Made by a program: the position numbers and the translations under genes
Part shown: positions 1 through 8,682 of the stretch, in pieces
How positions within the stretch are numbered: position 1 is the first letter of the stretch
Layout: the number at the start of each line of letters is the position of its first letter
The notes under the pieces: generated by a model
What the model was told of the DNA's origin: nothing
The model's database searches: none
The model's input: only the letters and a program-made list of their open reading frames with translations
Assembly (NCBI RefSeq): GCF_014204325.1
Contig: NZ_JACHKT010000042.1
Location: forward strand, 1 to 37,326
Source of the DNA: Arcicella rosea
Lineage (GTDB): Bacteria > Bacteroidota > Bacteroidia > Cytophagales > Spirosomataceae
Direction of reading: 5' to 3'
Length of the DNA stretch: 37,326 nt

Positions 1-178
1 AATATCCTCTCACCACTCAAAAGCTAATATCGTAATTTAATCTATTTTAACATGATTTTTAGTAAGACAAACATACGAGGAAAGAAAAGTAAGGATGAGA
101 ATAAGGTCAAAAATTTTGAAATGATTTTTCTGACGAAGAAAGTCAATTTGAATAATATTTTTTATTGACTAAGAAAAT
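1..178. other. AT-rich window edge without a recognisable gene
   Basis: No convincing ORF, hairpin terminator or RNA gene is visible in this short stretch downstream of the minus-strand YebC gene. Any gene to its left lies outside the window. Confidence 0.5.
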
Positions 179-895
179 CTATCTCATATTATGATAAACA
201 TTCTGAACATCATCATCTTCTTCCAAACGCTCGATTAGTTTTTCAACATCAGCCATTTGCTCTTCAGTGAGTTCTTTGGTATCATTCGGAATTCTTTCAA
301 AATCAGCTCCTTGTAATTCAAAGCCTTTTTCTTCTAAAAATTTCTGGATAGCTCCAAATGCAGTGAATTCTCCGTAAATGTTTACTTGGTTAGTTTCTAA
401 ATCCAAGAAGATTTCATCTGCACCGTAATCAATCAATTCTAATTCTAATTCTTCAACGTCTATTTCAGCTGTTTTTGCAATTTTGAAAACTGATTTGCGT
501 TCAAAAATGAAATCCAACATACCAGTAGTACCAACACTTCCACCACATTTTGTAAAATGACTTCTGATGTTAGCAATAGAGCGATTCGTATTGTCAGTTG
601 TACATTCTACTAACACCGCAACACCGTGAGCAGCATATCCTTCATAAACAATCTCTTTGTAGTCCTCTTGTTCTTTAGATGAAGCTTTTTTGATAGCACG
701 TTCAACATTGTCTTTTGGCATATTCACTGCCTTGGCATTCTGGATAATTGCCCGTAAACGTGAATTTGAATGAGGGTCTGGTCCGCCCGATTTTACTGCA
801 ATGACAATATCTTTACCGATTTTGGTAAATGTTTTTGCCATTTGTCCCCATCGCTTAAATTTTCTTGCTTTACGAAATTCAAATGCTCTTCCCAT
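179..895 (-). CDS. yebC: YebC/PmpR family DNA-binding transcriptional regulator
   Basis: A 238-residue protein that matches the YebC/TACO1 family in length and sequence. It starts MGRAFEFRKARKFKRWGQMA and carries the conserved region with GGPDPHSNSRLRAIIQNAKA and the NMPKDNVERAIKKA segment (about residues 37-70). Family members are cytoplasmic; they have been described as transcription regulators and, more recently, as factors that help ribosomes through proline-rich stretches. Which applies here cannot be told from sequence. The C-terminal third is acidic (EEQMADVEKLIERLEEDDDVQN), as usual. It is probably monocistronic: a good Bacteroidota promoter lies just upstream at 939-970, and the next gene upstream ends in its own terminator at 1006-1030. 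Confidence 0.93.
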   Translation of the reverse strand: MGRAFEFRKARKFKRWGQMAKTFTKIGKDIVIAVKSGGPDPHSNSRLRAIIQNAKAVNMPKDNVERAIKKASSKEQEDYKEIVYEGYAAHGVAVLVECTTDNTNRSIANIRSHFTKCGGSVGTTGMLDFIFERKSVFKIAKTAEIDVEELELELIDYGADEIFLDLETNQVNIYGEFTAFGAIQKFLEEKGFELQGADFERIPNDTKELTEEQMADVEKLIERLEEDDDVQNVYHNMR

Positions 896-938
896 TTCTA
901 TTTTTAATTGTGATTGCTATCTTTTCTTTTTGAGTTTG

Positions 939-970
939 CAAAGTTAGGAATTATTAGGTTTTTACGCAAA
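939..970 (-). promoter_or_regulatory. Bacteroidota sigma-A promoter of yebC
   Basis: Read on the minus strand: TTTG (970-967), 20 bp, then TAACTTTG (946-939). This matches the Bacteroidota -33/-7 pattern TTG-N19/20-TAnnTTTG. It predicts a leader of roughly 35-40 nt before the yebC ATG at 895. Confidence 0.7.
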
Positions 971-1005
971 GGAGAGTTTGTTTTAGCTTTTGCGATTGTA
1001 CAAAA

Positions 1006-1030
1006 AAAGCTCATGAATTTCATGAGCTTT
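1006..1030 (-). terminator. Rho-independent terminator of the NTF2-like gene
   Basis: An 11-bp perfect stem (AAAGCTCATGA with TCATGAGCTTT, 3-nt loop), followed on the minus strand by a run of T. It lies just past the stop codon of the minus-strand gene ending at 1053 and isolates yebC transcription. Confidence 0.85.
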
Positions 1031-1052
1031 AACGAATTATATTTTTTAAGGC

Positions 1053-1589
1053 TTACCAACCATCATCTGCTTTAGGTTTTACATTCGCTGAAGATGATTT
1101 TTTTACCACTGGTTTATTAGCTGTTGAAGGTGCAATCGCAGTACCTTTTACTTGGCTGTCTAAATCAGTACGACTAAATACACGGCTTACGATTTTCCAA
1201 TCATTACCAAATTTTAGCATACTTAGCAAATCAACATATTTGAAATCTCCAAAACGTAGTTCAACAGTTGCCAAAGCAGATGCACCAATATAAGAATAAC
1301 TAACTAGCTTAGTTGAACCTCCTTTAGTTTCAATTCCACCGACTGGAGTAGTTGAAATAAATTTAGCGACAGGAACATCTTGCAAAGCACCACTAACGGT
1401 ATTGATACTTTTGAGTATTGCTGTTGGATGAAAGGCAAGATTTAAGCGTGCAGCATCACCTTTCAAAACACCTTCTAAGTAATTATTGACACAAGTTTTG
1501 ATGGCTTCATCTTCCGACTGAGCTTTCACAGTGAAGGAAAGACACATCAACAAGCAAAAAAAATTGAGTAGTAGTTTCGTGATTTTCAT
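1053..1589 (-). CDS. Secreted NTF2-like (putative lumazine-binding fold) protein
   Basis: A 178-residue protein. The N-terminus is a signal peptide: basic start MKITK, hydrophobic core LLLNFFCLLMCLSF, then VKAQ before a likely cleavage site near residue 24. Residues about 26-145 resemble the SnoaL/NTF2-like 'putative lumazine-binding' family: a first helix EAIKTCVNNYLEGVLKGDAARLNLAFHPTA, a central strand region around SYSYIGASALATVELRF, and FGNDWKIVSRVFS near the end. Such proteins are small cone-shaped domains of unknown or varied function in the periplasm or outside the cell. The C-terminal ~30 residues are low-complexity Ser/Lys/Ala. No catalytic residues can be assigned. It ends in its own terminator at 1006-1030, so it is probably monocistronic. 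Confidence 0.75.
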   Translation of the reverse strand: MKITKLLLNFFCLLMCLSFTVKAQSEDEAIKTCVNNYLEGVLKGDAARLNLAFHPTAILKSINTVSGALQDVPVAKFISTTPVGGIETKGGSTKLVSYSYIGASALATVELRFGDFKYVDLLSMLKFGNDWKIVSRVFSRTDLDSQVKGTAIAPSTANKPVVKKSSSANVKPKADDGW

Positions 1590-1693
1590 GTCTATTGAAT
1601 TTTCATAAAAGGTTTTTTTACCCTCTAAAATTAGCTTTTTTTTATGATTAAACGAGTTTTTAAATAATTATTGTCAAAATAAAAAGGAGTAAA

Positions 1694-2926
1694 TTATTCG
1701 ATTTCAAATTCGCCTGGCAGGCCTTCGCCACTCATAAAATACCAAGCTTTTTCTGGATATAATATTGATTGTGCCACTTTTACTCTTGCTAAAGCTCTAT
1801 TTGAAACATTTTGTAAAATAATAATGGAAGAATTATCTCGGTTATTGTGCATGTAATAGTTTTTAAAACCATGCCACCAACCCGTGTGGAAAGTTAACCA
1901 AGTACCATCGTCTAATAACTGAAGTCTCCAACCAAAACCATAATTTTTAGTCAACAAGTTTTTAAAAGAATGTGCAGGTAAAAACGCCTCGTTGAGCGTA
2001 CTCAATTTTACAAGTTTCTCACTATTCAAAGCCATGTCCCATTTATATAAATCTTCAACGGTTGAATAAATTCCTTTATCACCTACTACGCCATCGAGGT
2101 GGTCGAAAGGTACTTGCCAAAAACCTCTTCGTTTTGGTGTGTAGCCAATAGCTGCCGAACTTACCAGTTCAGGTTTGGCTGGGTCGTAAACAAAACTTTT
2201 GGACATTCCTGCTGGTGCAAACAGATTTCTCTTAGCATATTCTCTGAAATTCATTCCTGAAAGCTTTTCAACAATATAAGCCAACAAAGCGTAGTTTGAA
2301 TTATTATAGTTGAACCTACTGTTCGGATAATAGTTAATGCCAGGTCTGTAGCGAGCAAACAAATCAACTACTTGGCCGTTTGTAAGCGGTACTTTTTTAT
2401 TGATGATTTTATCTAAGCAATACACATAATTTGGAATCCCAGAACTATGAGAAAGTAAACTTTTGATGGTAATACTTGGGTCGTAGGGAAAATTAGGAAT
2501 GTATTTATAAACAGGATCGTCGTAATTTATCAAACCTTTTTCATGTAATTGCATAATAGCAACGGCAGTAAACTGTTTTGAAACAGAAGCTAACTGAAAT
2601 TGCGTTTGAGTTGTGTTAGAATCTTTTTTACTGAAACTTGCGTAACCAAAAGCATTTTTATAAATCACTTTGCCATACTGCGAAACTAAAACCGCACCAT
2701 TAAAACCGTTAACTTTATGAAGTTTCTTGAAAAAAGTATCAAGTTTACTTGCCTTTTTGGCGGCGAGTTTTGGGTCAAATAATTTAGAAATACTATCATT
2801 TCTGATAGAAATGTCTGATGAAGTGTTTTTGCCTAATTGTTTTGACTGATGTGAGCAAGCCAATAAAACGATACCTGAAATTAAGCTACATATAATGATA
2901 TGTTTTGTGTACTTTAATATTATCAC
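1694..2926 (-). CDS. Serine hydrolase lipoprotein, class C beta-lactamase/penicillin-binding fold
   Basis: A 410-residue protein of the beta-lactamase-related serine hydrolase family. A lipoprotein signal peptide is visible, with hydrophobic residues 9-22 and the lipobox LLAC, so Cys24 is probably lipidated. The three active-site motifs are present: S114-V-S-K117 (nucleophile and general base), Y207-N-N209, and H347-T-G349. SLLSHSSGIPNY is also typical of the family. Members hydrolyse peptides or esters, often D-amino acid peptides or lactam-like compounds; the substrate here is unknown. A true resistance beta-lactamase is unlikely given the HTG motif and lipoprotein form. It is divergent from corA (start 3058), with about 130 bp between the start codons. 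Confidence 0.85.
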   Translation of the reverse strand: MIILKYTKHIIICSLISGIVLLACSHQSKQLGKNTSSDISIRNDSISKLFDPKLAAKKASKLDTFFKKLHKVNGFNGAVLVSQYGKVIYKNAFGYASFSKKDSNTTQTQFQLASVSKQFTAVAIMQLHEKGLINYDDPVYKYIPNFPYDPSITIKSLLSHSSGIPNYVYCLDKIINKKVPLTNGQVVDLFARYRPGINYYPNSRFNYNNSNYALLAYIVEKLSGMNFREYAKRNLFAPAGMSKSFVYDPAKPELVSSAAIGYTPKRRGFWQVPFDHLDGVVGDKGIYSTVEDLYKWDMALNSEKLVKLSTLNEAFLPAHSFKNLLTKNYGFGWRLQLLDDGTWLTFHTGWWHGFKNYYMHNNRDNSSIIILQNVSNRALARVKVAQSILYPEKAWYFMSGEGLPGEFEIE

Positions 2927-3057
2927 GATGCTGTAAAGGATTATAATCTTAATTGAGTGGTCAATTAATGTAGCAATTTACTGCTGGAATTTGAAAATTG
3001 CCAATCTACGCTCTAAATTGAAAGCTATTTTATCACAATGCTAATAAAACGACGCTG

Positions 3058-4128
3058 ATGTCAAAAAGATATATTATTCAGAATAAAAACTTAGGGACTT
3101 CGCCCGGTACGCTTACTTATGTAGGAAAAGAGGTTGATTTTGAGACCCAAATACTTTGGACTAGCTATAATTTTGAACAATATGAAGTAACTAAAATTCC
3201 TACTTTAGATACTTTTAATGTAGAATTAACCGAGAATAAAACTTATTGGATGAATGTTGATGGTATTCACGAACCCGCTGTCATTGCTACGATTGGTGAG
3301 ATGTTTACGCTACATCCATTGGTGCTAGAGGATATTCTGAATACTCACCAGAAACCCAAATTTGAGTATTACAATGAAGATCAGCTTTTTGTAACGCTTA
3401 AAATGATTGAATACAATCCTTATACACGTGAAGTTGAAATTGAACATTTAAGCTTTGTCATGGGCGATGGTTATGTGATTTCGTTTCAAGAAGAACGTTC
3501 AAGAGATATTTTTGAACCAATTCTAACAAGGATCAAAGCTTCAGCAGGTAAAACTCGTAAAAATGGTGCTGATTATTTACTTTATTCTTTGATTGACTTA
3601 GTGGTTGATAATTACTTTTCAGTACTTGATAAGCTTTCAGAAAATATGGAAAGATTGGAAGAGGATATTATTAAAAACCCTAATCCTAAATCATTGAACG
3701 AGCTTTACAGCATGAAACGTGAGCTTACTTTAATGCGAAGAGCGATTTTCCCATTGCGTGAAATGTTGGCGAATTTGATTAGGGAAGAAGCTCCATTGAT
3801 TACTTCGAATACCAGTCTTTATTTAAGAGATGTACTCGACCATGTGATGCAAGTTGTTGAAACGATAGATTCATTTCGTGACCTAGGTGCATCATTGATG
3901 GATTTATATCTCTCGCAAGCCAGTAACAAAATGAATAACGTCATGAAAGTACTGACGGTCATTTCTGTGATTTTTATGCCGCTCACTTTTGTGGCTGGAA
4001 TCTATGGAATGAATTTCGATTATATGCCAGAACTACATTGGCATTATGGTTATTATGTGGTTTGGGGAGTAATGATTTTACTGGTAATTTCGATGCTTTT
4101 ATGGTTCAAACGCAAAAATTGGCTTTGA
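3058..4128 (+). CDS. corA: CorA family magnesium/cobalt transport protein
   Basis: A 356-residue CorA-type divalent cation channel of the inner membrane. The long N-terminal cytoplasmic part (residues 1-295) includes helix-rich segments such as DKLSENMERLEEDIIKNPNP. Two transmembrane helices are at the C-terminus: the first ends at the signature Y316-G-M-N319 (VISVIFMPLTFVAGIYGMN), then a short loop with FDYMPEL, and a second helix YVVWGVMILLVISMLLWF. The C-terminus is basic (KRKNWL), as in CorA. Family knowledge gives a pentamer passing Mg2+ and sometimes Co2+ or Ni2+. The ATG at 3058 is the only good start. No clear terminator follows; the next 450 bp are AT-rich and non-coding. Confidence 0.93.
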   Translation: MSKRYIIQNKNLGTSPGTLTYVGKEVDFETQILWTSYNFEQYEVTKIPTLDTFNVELTENKTYWMNVDGIHEPAVIATIGEMFTLHPLVLEDILNTHQKPKFEYYNEDQLFVTLKMIEYNPYTREVEIEHLSFVMGDGYVISFQEERSRDIFEPILTRIKASAGKTRKNGADYLLYSLIDLVVDNYFSVLDKLSENMERLEEDIIKNPNPKSLNELYSMKRELTLMRRAIFPLREMLANLIREEAPLITSNTSLYLRDVLDHVMQVVETIDSFRDLGASLMDLYLSQASNKMNNVMKVLTVISVIFMPLTFVAGIYGMNFDYMPELHWHYGYYVVWGVMILLVISMLLWFKRKNWL

Positions 4129-4582
4129 AATCTAAAAATATTTTTTAATTAGTTTTGGGTTTATTTTTTAGCCTTTTTCCTGAAAATAATGCTTTTAAAT
4201 ACTTGAATGAGTGTAGAATTGAATTGTTTTTCTTTAAAAACAACAATTTATAGTTAATTAAAGGTTTGAATAGAAGTTGATACTAGTAAAAATGCAATAA
4301 AAAAACTTTAAAATTCAATAAAATAATTTTTTAGCAGAACTAAGTTTTAAAAATGGGTAATTCTCGTGTAAAAAATAGAGATTTTGAAAAAACAGCTTTT
4401 AAAATAGAAATGCTTAAATAGAAAATAGATAAAACCTTCAAAAATAGCCTTTCTACAATCTAATGAGTAAAATCACTCAGAATCCTAACCGCTTGGTTTT
4501 TAATGACTTTTACCTGAAATTTGTAATGAAGCGTAGCAATATACACTTCATTCGGTCAAAGAATCATTAAATTTTTGTGAAT
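4129..4582. other. AT-rich intergenic region with two small hairpins
   Basis: No ORF is supported. A hairpin at 4224-4243 (8-bp stem TTGTTTTT/AAAAACAA) could be a weak corA terminator. A second at 4525-4552 (arms AATGAAG and CTTCATT, with two further GT/AC pairs inside) lies about 30 bp before the DUF3592-like gene. No promoter of the usual TAnnTTTG form was found. Confidence 0.4.
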
Positions 4583-5047
4583 ATGGAAAGTGCATTTAAT
4601 TCAATATTACTTATCTCAGGCCCGCATGGCGTGTATGAGGGAGTACCGCCATTGGTCATGGCTGGTTTTATTTTGGTAGCTGGAGCATTAATATTTTTAG
4701 GTATTTATTTAAGTAAAAAGCGTCGTGATTGGTTGCAACATTCAGTGTTGACAAATGGTGAAGTAGTAGAAGTAAGCAAACGTTATGAACGCAGTGATAA
4801 ATTAGGGCAAAGCCCAATATTTTTCCCTGTAGTTTCATTCAGTGTAAATGGAAGACAATTCAAAATTGAAGCAGACAAAGGAATGTCAATGCTTAGTCAG
4901 GTTGGACAAACCATGCAAGTAAGATATAATCCAGAGAATCCTTACGATTCTGCTTTGGGTGAAAGAAGTATCCCAGGATTGAATCCATCAGTTTTCTTAA
5001 TATTAGGAATCGTTTTATTGTGTACTAGTGCAATGCTAATGTTCTAA
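4583..5047 (+). CDS. DUF3592-like membrane protein
   Basis: A 154-residue protein if the ATG at 4583 is used; a GTG two codons earlier (4577) is possible but adds nothing. It has two predicted transmembrane helices, one near the N-terminus (VMAGFILVAGALIFLGIYLS) and one at the very end (VFLILGIVLLCTSAMLMF). Between them is a beta-rich soluble domain with the pattern TNGEVVEVSKRYER...FFPVVSFSVNGRQFKIEADKG and VRYNPENPYDSAL, which is characteristic of DUF3592. The function of the family is unknown. It stands alone, with a strong terminator at 5064-5098 directly after the stop codon. Confidence 0.75.
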   Translation: MESAFNSILLISGPHGVYEGVPPLVMAGFILVAGALIFLGIYLSKKRRDWLQHSVLTNGEVVEVSKRYERSDKLGQSPIFFPVVSFSVNGRQFKIEADKGMSMLSQVGQTMQVRYNPENPYDSALGERSIPGLNPSVFLILGIVLLCTSAMLMF

Positions 5048-5063
5048 TTTTGGTTAAATAATT

Positions 5064-5098
5064 AAAAAGGGGATGAGTTTTCAATTCATCCCCTTTTT
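5064..5098. terminator. Bidirectional terminator between convergent genes
   Basis: A perfect 13-bp stem (AAAAAGGGGATGA / TCATCCCCTTTTT) with a 9-nt loop. A-run and T-run flanks let it work for both the plus-strand DUF3592-like gene and the minus-strand DeoR-type gene ending at 5124. Confidence 0.9.
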
Positions 5099-5123
5099 GT
5101 TTGCAAACTTTTGCAATAAATCT

Positions 5124-5873
5124 TCAAAGGATTTCTACATTTTTATTTCTAAAGCCAGCTAATAAGCTATCATTTGGTGCTAAACTTGTGATTAAGTAAT
5201 CTAATCTTGTAAAATCACAAACCTTATAATTTTCTTCTCGATTAATTTTCTCTTCAATCACACAAGTAACAATTTTTCTAGAAATACTCATCATCTTTTG
5301 TTTCAATAATGATTCTTCATAATGACGAATCGCCAACCCTAATTCAGGATTAATGCTGTTTGTTCCCATAAAATACACATCCGCATGAATATGCTCAAGG
5401 TCTTGAAAAGTTTTACTTCCCATCGTAATTTGATAACGTTTGTAGAAAGAACCTCCCAATAAAATTATTTCAATTTTTGGATGTTCTGCCAATGCTGTAG
5501 CCAAATGTGGGTTGTTGGTTACAATGGTAAGTTCCATGTTTTTAGGAAGTTGCTCGGCAATATAAAAATTGGTTGTGCCACCATCCATCAAAATGATTTT
5601 ATGGTTTTCAATCAATTTTAAAGCTTTTTTAGCAATGGTCACAAATTCAGTGTTAACGATTCCAAGACCTTTGCTTGCTTTGATTGACAAGTAAGAATTA
5701 GCAATAGCACCACCATGAACTTTCTTTAGCAATCCACGGTCTTCCAACTCAATGATGTCACGCCGAACGCTGTCGTAAGACACATTTAGTATTTGCCCTA
5801 AATCTACTAATGTTACTTTTTTATCAGTACTTAGTTTGTCTAAAATTATTTGTTGGCGTTCTTCTTTTAACAT
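5124..5873 (-). CDS. DeoR/GlpR family transcriptional regulator
   Basis: A 249-residue protein with the two DeoR domains. The N-terminal winged helix-turn-helix covers residues about 3-58 (ERQQIILDKLSTDKKVTL; VSYDSVRRDIIELEDRGLL; KKVHGGAI). The C-terminal sugar-phosphate-sensing domain covers about 75-235, with the DGGTTNFYIAEQLP phosphate-binding loop, IVTNN, and the LGGSFYKR and MGTNSINPELGL segments. Family members repress sugar or nucleoside catabolic operons and are relieved by a phosphorylated ligand. No sugar genes are adjacent, so the regulon is unknown. A long palindrome 37-66 bp upstream of the start codon (5910-5939) suggests autoregulation. Confidence 0.9.
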   Translation of the reverse strand: MLKEERQQIILDKLSTDKKVTLVDLGQILNVSYDSVRRDIIELEDRGLLKKVHGGAIANSYLSIKASKGLGIVNTEFVTIAKKALKLIENHKIILMDGGTTNFYIAEQLPKNMELTIVTNNPHLATALAEHPKIEIILLGGSFYKRYQITMGSKTFQDLEHIHADVYFMGTNSINPELGLAIRHYEESLLKQKMMSISRKIVTCVIEEKINREENYKVCDFTRLDYLITSLAPNDSLLAGFRNKNVEIL

Positions 5874-5909
5874 AATACTCAGTTTGAAGTATAAAAATTA
5901 AATTCCTTG

Positions 5910-5939
5910 AAAAATATTGCAAATATTTGCAATATTTTT
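5910..5939. promoter_or_regulatory. 30-bp perfect palindrome upstream of the DeoR-type gene (candidate operator)
   Basis: The sequence is its own reverse complement across all 30 bp, with half-site AAAAATATTGCAAAT; the inner 24 bp (5913-5936) contain the TTGCAAATATTTGCAA core. A further 7-bp-arm palindrome, CTTTTAT/ATAAAAG, follows at 5942-5956. The position just upstream of a repressor gene suggests an operator, but no binding evidence exists. Confidence 0.5.
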
Positions 5940-5970
5940 TGCTTTTATAATAAAAGTTTGCATAAATTTG
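5938..5970 (+). promoter_or_regulatory. Possible plus-strand promoter next to the palindrome
   Basis: TTTG (5938-5941), 21 bp, TAAATTTG (5963-5970). The -7 box is perfect and the spacing one base longer than usual. It points into 5977-6150, where no gene is annotated but which ends in a terminator with seven T on this strand. Confidence 0.35.
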
Positions 5971-5976
5971 TATCAC

Positions 5977-6151
5977 AAGCATTAACCATTTCTTTAAAAA
6001 CACATTAACCATTTTTATAACAATCAATTTTTATATCAATCAAGCCTGAATAATGAATCAGAAGCATTTTTACTCAAATTGTTTTTGATTGTAATTATGT
6101 TTTGAAAGGTTGAAAGTTAAAAGTGCAAGAGTTATTTCTTGCACTTTTTTT
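5977..6151 (+). ncRNA. Hypothetical small transcript between the promoter and terminator
   Basis: This gene-free interval is bounded by the plus-strand promoter candidate at 5938-5970 and by a hairpin with a plus-strand T7 tail at 6119-6151. It contains a 12-bp direct repeat CATTAACCATTT (5980-5991 and 6003-6014). The only start-to-stop ORF seen (6053) is 11 codons. It could be an unrecognised sRNA or simply intergenic DNA. Confidence 0.2.
6119..6148. terminator. Terminator after murF-alr, possibly bidirectional
   Basis: A 12-bp stem (AAAAGTGCAAGA / TCTTGCACTTTT) with a 6-nt loop, immediately downstream of the minus-strand stop codon at 6150. The T-run is stronger on the plus strand (TTTTTTT) than on the minus strand. 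Confidence 0.8.
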
Positions 6152-8645
6152 ATAGCTGATAAAATACCCGTTTTACTCTTTCGCTTACACTTGTTAATAC
6201 TTCATAAGGAATTGTACCAATTTTATGAGCCAACTCGCTGATTGTTAATTCTTTGTTGAAAATAACTACTTCGTCTCCTTCCTGAACATAAGGCACATCA
6301 GTAATGTCAATCATGGTCATATCCATGCAAACATTGCCTACAACTTTACATTTATGTCCATTGATTAATACTTCGCCAACTCCTCTGCCATATCTTCTAT
6401 TAAAACCATCAGCATAACCAATTGCAATGGTTGCGATTTTAGTATCCCTTTTTAATTCTCCTTTTCGACCATAGCCTACTGTTTCATCCGCTTTGATGTG
6501 TTTAATTTGCGAAATAACGGTTTTCAATGTTCCAACAGTTTGCAAATTTACTTGGTCTTCAGCTTTGGCTGCAACGCCGTAAAGACCAATACCAAGGCGA
6601 ACCATATCCAATCTTGCTTCTGGAAAGCGGGCGATTCCAGCAGAATTAGCCAAATGGCGAGAAGGAATATAGCCAAGAGCTTCCGAAATTTCACCTACCA
6701 TTTCAGTAAAAGTACATACTTGTTTCTGTGTAAAATCATCATAAGCTTCTTCATCAGCTGCCGCTAAATGGCTAAAAATAGTGGAAACCCATAAATTAGG
6801 GTTTGATTTTAAACACAAAAGTAATGCAGGAAGTGCTTCTTTTTCAAAACCCAAACGGTGCATTCCCGTATCAATTTTCAAATGAATTTTTGAACTTAAA
6901 TTTCTACTGTCAATATAGTCTGAAAATTCTTGCAGGATTCTGAGACTATAAATTTCAGGTTCTAAAGAATAAGCTACTAATTGTTCAAAATCATTTGGTG
7001 AAGGGTTCATTACCATAATGGGTAAGTAAACACCGTTTTGTCTGAGTGCTACGCCTTCATCTGTGTAGGCAACAGCCAAGTAATCAACGCCATGAAATTG
7101 AAGTAAATTAGCCACTTCTGTACTTCCTGAACCGTAAGCAAAAGCTTTCACCATTACCATCATTTTAATTTGTTGCCCAATTTTATCACGGTAGTAATTC
7201 AAATTGTTGGTAATAGCATCTAAATTAATTTCAAGAATAGTACCATGCGTTTTTTGAACAAGGCGATTTACGATTTGTTCAAAACCGTATTTTCTTGCTC
7301 CTTTAATCAGCATCGTACAATTGTGTAGCGATTTTATGGTTTGACTATCCAGAAATTCATCAGTAGTTTTGAAAAATTGGATATTAGTTGTTGTCTTTGC
7401 CGAACTTGTAATAAAATGATTTTTATTACGGGAAATCACATCTCCAATACCAATAAAATATTCCAGATGTCTTTCTTTGACAAGATGAGCGATTTGCTTG
7501 TAAAGTTCTTTCTCTGGAATGCCAGTTTCTAGTAAATCGCTTAAAATAAGTACTTTCCGTTGTCGCTGTTTTTGTTGACTAAGGAAATTTAGGGCAATTG
7601 TTAAACCCGCTAAATCATTATTATAAGTATCATCAATCAAGTAATTTGAATTAATTCCTTGCTTCATTTCAAGCCTCATCGAAACCGGACGAAGTATTTG
7701 TAATCTTGCCTGAATTTCTGAAGTACTGTAGCCCAAATGCCAAAGTGTAAGCATACAATGAATGGCATTTTCAATAGATGCTTCGTCAGTAAATGGAATA
7801 TCGAAAGACGTAGTAAACTTTTCAGCATTGCTAGTAACTGCTGTTAAATCTAAAAATACTTTTGTGTTTTCAACATCAACTTCCCAATCGGCACGAATGC
7901 CAGTATTTGCCATTCTTGACCAATTGATGATTGTACAATTAGGATTGTCGATGATAAAATCTGATTTTATTATTTCATCAATTTCAACATAATCAGCACA
8001 ATAGATAAGTGTTTTGACATGCTTGAAGAGTTTGATTTTCTCTTTTATTTTCTGTGAATTACTAGAAAAAAATTCACTATGAGCAGTACCAATATTGGTG
8101 AAAATTCCGATGGATGGCTGAACTACCTTTTCCAGATTTTCCATTTCGTTGGGCTTGGAAACCCCAACTTCAAAAATCCCAAGATTATGACTTTCATTAA
8201 TTTGCCAAATAGAAAGCGGTACTCCAATTTGTGAATTATAACTTTTAGGGCTTTTTACAATTTTAAAACGATTACTTAATAATTGTGAAAGCCATTCCTT
8301 TACAATTGTTTTTCCATTACTTCCTGTAATACTGATAATAGGTAAATTAAAATGCTCACGGTGTTTTTGTGCTACTTCTTGCATCGCTGAGATGCTATTT
8401 TCAACTTTCCAGATTTTAGCTTCTTGAAATCTTTTTAAATCTCTAAGAATAGTCGGACTTAGCGCATTACTTTCAACCACAAATTCACGAACTCCTTTCC
8501 TATATAAATCATCTAAGAAAAGATGTCCATCATGATGAAGCCCTTTGATAGCAAAGAAAATAGAACGTTGTGGTGATGAAAGCTGACGGCTATCATTCAA
8601 AAGGTATTGAGCGTTTGTGTTGATGGGTAATGACTGAAATTCCAC
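6150..8645 (-). CDS. murF-alr: Bifunctional UDP-MurNAc-tripeptide:D-Ala-D-Ala ligase / alanine racemase
   Basis: An 831-residue fusion of two peptidoglycan precursor enzymes. Residues 1-460 are MurF: the Mur ligase ATP loop is ITGSNGKT (106-113), with the central domain around GVSKPNEMENLEKVVQPSIGIFTNIG and a C-terminal domain with LIDDTYNNDLAGL and LIKGARKYGFEQI. Residues about 468-831 are a complete PLP-dependent alanine racemase: PLP lysine K500 in VKAFAYG and catalytic Tyr725 in VGYGRKGE. The racemase supplies D-alanine and MurF adds D-Ala-D-Ala to the UDP-muramyl tripeptide in the cytoplasm. This arrangement is known in Bacteroidota. The start is supported by a TATCTTTG -7 box about 20 bp upstream. 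Confidence 0.95.
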   Translation of the reverse strand: MEFQSLPINTNAQYLLNDSRQLSSPQRSIFFAIKGLHHDGHLFLDDLYRKGVREFVVESNALSPTILRDLKRFQEAKIWKVENSISAMQEVAQKHREHFNLPIISITGSNGKTIVKEWLSQLLSNRFKIVKSPKSYNSQIGVPLSIWQINESHNLGIFEVGVSKPNEMENLEKVVQPSIGIFTNIGTAHSEFFSSNSQKIKEKIKLFKHVKTLIYCADYVEIDEIIKSDFIIDNPNCTIINWSRMANTGIRADWEVDVENTKVFLDLTAVTSNAEKFTTSFDIPFTDEASIENAIHCMLTLWHLGYSTSEIQARLQILRPVSMRLEMKQGINSNYLIDDTYNNDLAGLTIALNFLSQQKQRQRKVLILSDLLETGIPEKELYKQIAHLVKERHLEYFIGIGDVISRNKNHFITSSAKTTTNIQFFKTTDEFLDSQTIKSLHNCTMLIKGARKYGFEQIVNRLVQKTHGTILEINLDAITNNLNYYRDKIGQQIKMMVMVKAFAYGSGSTEVANLLQFHGVDYLAVAYTDEGVALRQNGVYLPIMVMNPSPNDFEQLVAYSLEPEIYSLRILQEFSDYIDSRNLSSKIHLKIDTGMHRLGFEKEALPALLLCLKSNPNLWVSTIFSHLAAADEEAYDDFTQKQVCTFTEMVGEISEALGYIPSRHLANSAGIARFPEARLDMVRLGIGLYGVAAKAEDQVNLQTVGTLKTVISQIKHIKADETVGYGRKGELKRDTKIATIAIGYADGFNRRYGRGVGEVLINGHKCKVVGNVCMDMTMIDITDVPYVQEGDEVVIFNKELTISELAHKIGTIPYEVLTSVSERVKRVFYQL

Positions 8646-8666
8646 GTTTGTTTTATTTAATTATCT

Positions 8667-8674
8667 CAAAGATA
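8667..8674 (-). promoter_or_regulatory. -7 box of the murF-alr promoter
   Basis: TATCTTTG on the minus strand, a perfect TAnnTTTG, gives a leader of only about 15 nt before the ATG at 8645. The nearest TTG (8694-8692) is 17 bp away and overlaps the pgk terminator hairpin, so the -33 element is weak. Confidence 0.5.
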
Positions 8675-8682
8675 AATACAAA

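Noticed and set aside
1694-2926. Antibiotic-resistance beta-lactamase
   Set aside because: The lipobox, HTG motif and general serine-hydrolase pattern fit the broad class C-related hydrolases better than a resistance enzyme.
5824-6027. Minus-strand ORF overlapping the DeoR start
   Set aside because: AT-rich shadow frame crossing the palindrome, with no protein-like composition.
6053-6088. Eleven-codon peptide in the DeoR-murF gap
   Set aside because: Too short, no ribosome-binding or conservation evidence; kept only as part of the small-transcript idea.
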